A DNA stretch of 64,000 nt from Physella acuta (taxonomy: Eukaryota > Mollusca > Gastropoda > Physidae), in assembly GCF_028476545.1 (NCBI RefSeq), contig NW_026732545.1, forward strand, positions 165,487 to 229,486, in the 5' to 3' direction. Below, in pieces: positions 59,214 through 64,000 of this stretch. Each line of letters begins with the position of its first letter. Within the stretch, counting starts at the first letter, position 1. The notes under the pieces are model-generated. The model saw only the letters and a program-made list of their open reading frames with translations, had not been told where the DNA came from and did not search any database. A program made the position numbers and the translations under genes.

Positions 59214-59900
59214 AATATAATAATGTATTAATATAATATGGCAAACAGTTGTTTTGTACTTTTCTTTAATCATCACTATTGACTATTGACCTCTGCATAG
59301 CGGTCCATTATTTTATAGTCTGTCACCTACAACCAGTAATCCCACGACGTTTGATTAAGGCCTTTCTCTTGCCATGCCCTGCCAAGTTCCTGAATACCTG
59401 TATTCTGTTTCCTTTATAATATTATACTTTTGTAATCCACACACATGATTTATATGCCGCCGTTTCCACGGTGAGCCGCCGTTTCCATGGTGAGTCTCAT
59501 CTTCAGCTCAGGAAGTCTGTGTCATTCAAATCAAAAACAAAAACCTGCTGTCCTTGACTTGTTTCATGAAAATGATTCGATGTTGCTGTGTTTATTATCT
59601 CTTTTTACAGTTTTCACTGACTAAATTGTATGCCTTATTTTCACAATAAAATCTAAAACACGGAACATAAAATGAGTTTGTTCATCTATTTTCTCAAATA
59701 CTATTTAAAGGTGATTATTGTTTCTTAAAAAGATCTCTCCGCCCGCTCCTCGTCCGCCCCTCCCCACCCCACGGACCAAATATAAACATTATAAATGTAT
59801 CCGCCCCCCCCCCCCCCCCTTCCCCCGGAAACTACAACTGCACACCCTTCCCTCCCGGAACAAACTAAATGTTGAAAATAAACCCCCCTGGTGATGATAC

Positions 59901-60113
59901 CATAGTTTCTTCCAGGCGTCTTTTCGGGGGGGGGGGGGGGGACGAAGCCCCCCCCCCCCCCCGAACGAAATGAAATTTATATAGAAAATATATACTTTTA
60001 ACAGTGTCCGCCCCCCCCCCCCCCGAAGAAAGTCTACCGCCACCCCCCCCCCCCCACCCCGAAAATTTCAAGTGCCCCCACCCCCCGGAGAAAAAAGTCT
60101 GGAAGAAACACTG
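59901..60113. mobile_element. G-run-rich hAT-type MITE, copy 2 (reverse orientation)
   Basis: 213 bp. The left end CATAGTTTCTTCCAG is one step from the family end CAGTGTTTCTTCCAG, and the right end is CTGGAAGAAACACTG. A perfect 8-bp target duplication GATGATAC flanks it (59893-59900 and 60114-60121). Homopolymer C/G runs are longer than in copy 1 (up to about 16), suggesting slippage since insertion. Confidence 0.9.
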
Positions 60114-60477
60114 GATGATACCAAAAGTACAAAACTCTTATATTTTAAAGAGCTCTATGGCGTAAGCTTTAGGGTGTCAGTCAACTGGAACACCTTTCAT
60201 TTCAATCAATTTCAATCTGGTTATAAGATAGAAGACTTGAAACGCCTAAGCCACAATTAAGAGAAGCTATTAAGAATTCAAATAGCGCAATATAATATGT
60301 ATAATTAAAAGGAAAGGAGCCTATGTCTACAGATGTTTATGCAGCCTAACTAGCCAAAATTAAATGGATCTTTTCAAGATAAGCCCCGCCAATAAAGTTA
60401 AACCTCGCCATCTAAATAGATTATCAAAAAGCTTCCACTTTTAGCTTTTATTGAAGAGGGTGACATTGAGTCATGTC

Positions 60478-62927
60478 CAGTGTTCCCTCTAAGCTGCGCG
60501 GCTGCGCGGCCGCGCAGTACTTTCAAATGTGCCGCGCAGACATTTTCTGACCCCGCGCACAGATTACCAGAACGTCGGGCGAGCCTAATTCACAAGGAAA
60601 ATTGTGGCCAGTGATTTGAATTAAGCGACATTTTTAGTTCCTGTTTTGTTAAACGAACAGTCTTTGTGTTTTGGGATATAAACAGAAACTACGGTTATCA
60701 CTGACGGGGGGGGGGGGGGGAAGGGGGTGAGCTCGGTTGTCATAGCACAGGTCTAGATTATGACTTAACTCTCACCTGACCGGGGCTGTGTGACACTCCC
60801 ATTGCTTGATTTAATGGTTTACCCCAAAACTGACCGGGGCTGACATCTAATACCTGCATTGTATTGTGAATTGAAGCTGACCCTGCAAGTTTTTTTAATC
60901 GTCACTTGACCCCGCCCCTCTCCCCCTCCACCTCATATTGAAACTTTGACGATTAAGCCAAGTCAGATGCAAGTTTTACGTTACTTAAGGTGGATGTTTT
61001 TGCTCTGTCTGGTTTAAAGATGTATATATTATATATCCGATTCTTGGGATTATTACGTGCATGTGGATCGAAATGTTTTAGTATGCACACACTGCTTAGA
61101 TAAATCAGGAATAAATGTCCACTACTGTGTGCTATTTGAAAATGTTGAGGAAAAAGTGTGTGTAAAAAGCAGTACAACAACGTGGCACACAAAAAAGCGA
61201 TAGATTCGTTTAAACTGGAATGGCTCAAAGTTAAAGTAACAACCGATACGCCAGATCAAAGAATGTTTTGGTTGAATTAGAAAGCACCTTAGAATACTCA
61301 GATGAGATTGGACAAGTGTAAGTTCTGTGCTGCTACTACTTGTAACAAAACCAACAAGAGCAACGAATTGGTCACAGGAAAGCTCTGGGAATCATGGGCG
61401 CTTGACTACTGAAAACGTCATTTATTGTCTCGTGTTTATGTAGGAAATGTTGCGATTTCGTACAACCGCTCAAATGGGACTGACCTTAAACGTCTGCTGG
61501 TTGAACTTACATTGAGCGAGGAAAACTAATTGAGCAAAACGAGCGCCAGCGGTCAAACGAGGATCAAGTTCGAATCCTAACGGATAATGTTCTTCTTACC
61601 ATAAGGATGAACGCCTCGATGCTGTCGGTACAACTGATTCATAACCACATGGGGAAGTATGTTTCTATACCAGACAGTTGGCGAAGTAAGAAGTACGCCT
61701 TTGAGTTTGTTCAAGTATTCAACGATGTTGATGTAAAGAACATACTGACAGAACTTCGAGCAGCATCATTCCACACGCTTATAGTAGATGGCATAACAGT
61801 ACATAAAATGCTAATCTTTTATTTTAAATTTCGTCCAGTCAATTCTGTATTCTACAAAACCGTTTTAGTGGAATAACTCAGCCTGCTGTAAGTGATGCCT
61901 TAGCTCTGGAGACAGCCGTAGCACATCACTACACTGAACATTAAAGCCAAGAAAAGTGTGAGTTAAACGAAAGAATCGACACAAGGCAAACCACACAGTA
62001 CATACAATCAGTCTGCGACCATTTAAATGTTTGGTTTCCAGGAGATGAACTGCAGTTTTGGTCATCTTTTTTTATTCTACAGGTTTAAAAAAATGTGCAT
62101 TTGAGTTTGGCGTCAAAGATATCAAAGAACTGTGCGTAAAGTACAAAGACGGGTTACGTACAACAAATGATCAGTTAATTACCATCCAATACAATGACTT
62201 CAAATTTCGATAAAGTGAAAAACTCAGATCTGTGTCTGTAAATTATATGTCTGAATATGCAAGATTTGTCAAAACAAAGAACAATTTAGCTCACTGGCAA
62301 AGTTAAGTGACATTATTGTACCTTCCAAGCATGCAGTGCTGATTACGAACAAGGTTTTAGCCTTATTAACATAATAAAAGTGCAAGCACGAAATATACTT
62401 GAAGCCACACATTTGGAGAATCTAAAGCAAATTAAATTATATCTAAATGCTGGAGAGGATGTGGATTTAAACAAAGCATATAAGGTGTGGAAGCAATGCA
62501 AGGTTAGACGCGAGAAATTGCAATAAATGCCCCTGAAAGGTTAGCTAATATTTGTTTTTAAGTCAGCTTTATTAACTGTTGCCTATGTTAAACTATTGTG
62601 TTTGTATTACCGTTATGGTATTAGCATTATTACCATATGACTGTCTTACTTTAACATAGTAAGTCGACCATATAACTTGTTGTCTAAGTATAACTCTGAA
62701 AGTTTTTATAAGTTTTTTTTTATTTTGATGGTATTCGTGTCTCCATTTAATTGCATACGTTTCATTAGTCACACACATTATACTATTAATTTATCAAAAT
62801 GCATGCCTTCATTATTATGCTTAATTGCAAGACTAAAAATACGTATTATTTTGCCCAAGTCATTTTTAGCACCGCGCACACTACATATTTTTTGCACACA
62901 CACTCTTGGTCCTTAGAGGGAACATTG
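60478..62927 (+). mobile_element. hAT DNA transposon with decayed transposase
   Basis: 2450 bp. Ends are CAGTGTTCCCTCTAAGC and TTAGAGGGAACATTG, with a perfect 8-bp target duplication GTCATGTC at 60470-60477 and 62928-62935. A CG-rich subterminal block (GCGCGGCTGCGCGGCCGCGC) follows the left end. Transposase remnants are spread over all three plus frames: KYAFEFVQVFNDVDVKNILT and VDGITVHKMLIFYFKFRP at 61670-61850, FGVKDIKELCVKYKDG near 62110, and a hAT C-terminal dimerisation segment (CSADYEQGFSLINIIKVQAR, LENLKQIKLYLNAGEDVDLN) at 62320-62520. These resemble the zinc-finger-862-like (hAT) transposases common in animals. Several stops and frame changes make it inactive. The intact target duplication argues against great age. 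Confidence 0.9.
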
Positions 62928-62935
62928 GTCATGTC

Positions 62936-64000
62936 ATTAATAATTTGCATGAAAAGGTCTGTATTTCGGTACCTTTAACCCTAACCCTCAAGTCTGCGTG
63001 CGTGCATTAAATTGCCGCTGGCTAAAAATGGCGGGGCTTAACTTTTCGTGCGTGCACTTTTTTTTTAAATTAATGGCGGGTTGATCCTCTGTCCTGTGCC
63101 ATTTCCTCAACCTGACTCCAGACGAAACCGATTTTTTAAAGTTTCCGCCTCCAGGTCCCGTCACCAGGTGTTTCTTGGTCGCCATCTTTTTCGCTTTCCT
63201 TGAGGGTCTGGTGATATTGGTCTGCGGTCTGCGCAGTGTATGCCCTATCCAACCCCATCTTCTTTCCTTGATTTCTTCATCAGCGGAAATTTGTCCTGTC
63301 GTTTTCCATAGGTGTACCGTGTAGATGGTGTCGGACCAGCGGATCCTGAGTATTTGTCTCTGAAGTTTTTGTAACGCGCTTTGTTTTACATGTCGGGGTT
63401 GTTAGCCCAGAGCCCAACCATCTGGTATTCTGGAAATCCTTTTTAAGATCACATGATAGCTGCGGATTTTGGTCCACACATGGTATTTGATTTCCCCAGT
63501 AGCACAAATAGTGGACATTCCACCATCATCCACATTGAAAGGCACTTGATGAAAGATCGGCAATTCCACACGAGACTTGTCTGTGTCTGTAGATTTATTT
63601 GCTCTATGAATAAACTCTGCTTCAGCACAAGTTTGTCCTATAAACCTACGAACATTGGTGGTCAGTTTATATTAGTACTTTTTCACGTATGTGAAAGTGT
63701 ATTAATAATAAATTCTCATCGGTATTGAAAGATGATGCCTTGCAATTTCAATGGTTTTCCTTTTTTAAATAATGAATTTTAACTTTTAACCCTCCCTAGT
63801 TATGTTATGTGATATGCCTTTGTCTACAATACCCCAGCATCCATTCACGTAGAAATAAATCTCAATTCACGTCTAAGATACGCCTAACTGGTTTTCTCAT
63901 CCCAGTCAGATAAGATCTCTATTGAATACATTGTACATGCAATATAATGGATTGCCTTTTAATTACGTCTTCGGAGGCAACAGCTTACTGGTGGCCATGT
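62936..64000. other. Right edge: LINE fragment then unassigned sequence
   Basis: After the hAT duplication, the only recognisable content is the LINE piece at 63000-63460. From 63460 to 64000 I see only short open frames (the longest 63453-63728) without domains. Confidence 0.45.
63000..63460 (-). mobile_element. LINE 3'-end fragment (RTE-like)
   Basis: The minus strand reads, with one or more frame changes, LQRQILRIRWSDTIYT, then ISADEEIKERRWGWIGHTLR, then decayed Lys/Arg-rich sequence ending RLRKWHRTEDQP. This order (ILxIRWxDxI..., RRWxWIGHTLR, a K/R-rich end) is the usual C-terminus of RTE-type LINE ORFs. The body is missing. It is the same family as the SNX14-intron fragment but better preserved. 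Confidence 0.65.

Noticed and set aside
59789-60071. Glycine-rich ORFs on the minus strand
   Set aside because: They translate the poly-C/G tracts of the hAT-type MITE and its flank.

Overview
The window is animal nuclear DNA. It is AT-rich, with spliced genes whose GT-AG exons can be joined in frame, long UTRs and introns, and a dense load of small DNA transposons, SINEs and dead LINEs. The proteins read as bilaterian orthologues. TCTAGA-type satellites, long poly-C/poly-G and (TA)n tracts and a tRNA-derived SINE suggest a lophotrochozoan, most likely a gastropod mollusc. The species call is inference.

Seven protein genes alternate strictly in strand (+ - + - + - +). (1) 1-3891 (+): 3' part of a gene for a long disordered protein with an MIT-like helical segment and a C-terminal C-x2-C zinc-ribbon-like end, tentatively USP53/USP54 (echinus)-like. 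(2) 5681-8781 (-): NFU1, mitochondrial Fe-S cluster carrier, complete in 8 exons. (3) 10524-11404 (+): UPF0728/C10orf53, complete in 3 exons. (4) 13201-19982 (-): an unrecognised 524-residue protein with an acidic start, a coiled coil and an RG-rich end, 10 exons. (5) 27258-30293 (+): PITPNC1-like phosphatidylinositol transfer protein, 10 exons including an 8-nt microexon. (6) 34793-47828 (-): SNX14, complete in 34 exons (TM, PXA, RGS, PX, nexin C). (7) 49870-57070 (+): CDKL2 kinase, complete in 11 exons.

The genes do not form one pathway. SNX14 (ER/lipid-droplet contact) and PITPNC1 (lipid transfer) are both lipid-linked, but they sit tail to tail and nothing in the sequence shows joint control.

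The gene-poor stretches (about 8.8-10.5, 20-27, 30.3-34.8, 47.8-49.9 and 57-64 kb) are built from repeats. These include a ~540-bp MITE family with long terminal inverted repeats and 8-bp target duplications (four copies), a ~200-bp G-run-rich hAT-type MITE (two copies, each with a perfect 8-bp duplication), a 2450-bp hAT element with a decayed transposase, a tRNA SINE with a 14-bp target duplication nested in another repeat, LINE fragments, a perfect 111-bp-arm palindrome, and three long (TA)n tracts. Two genes carry tandem duplications that copy the 5' edge of an exon with its splice acceptor. I found no RNA genes, CRISPR arrays or virus-like elements that I can support.
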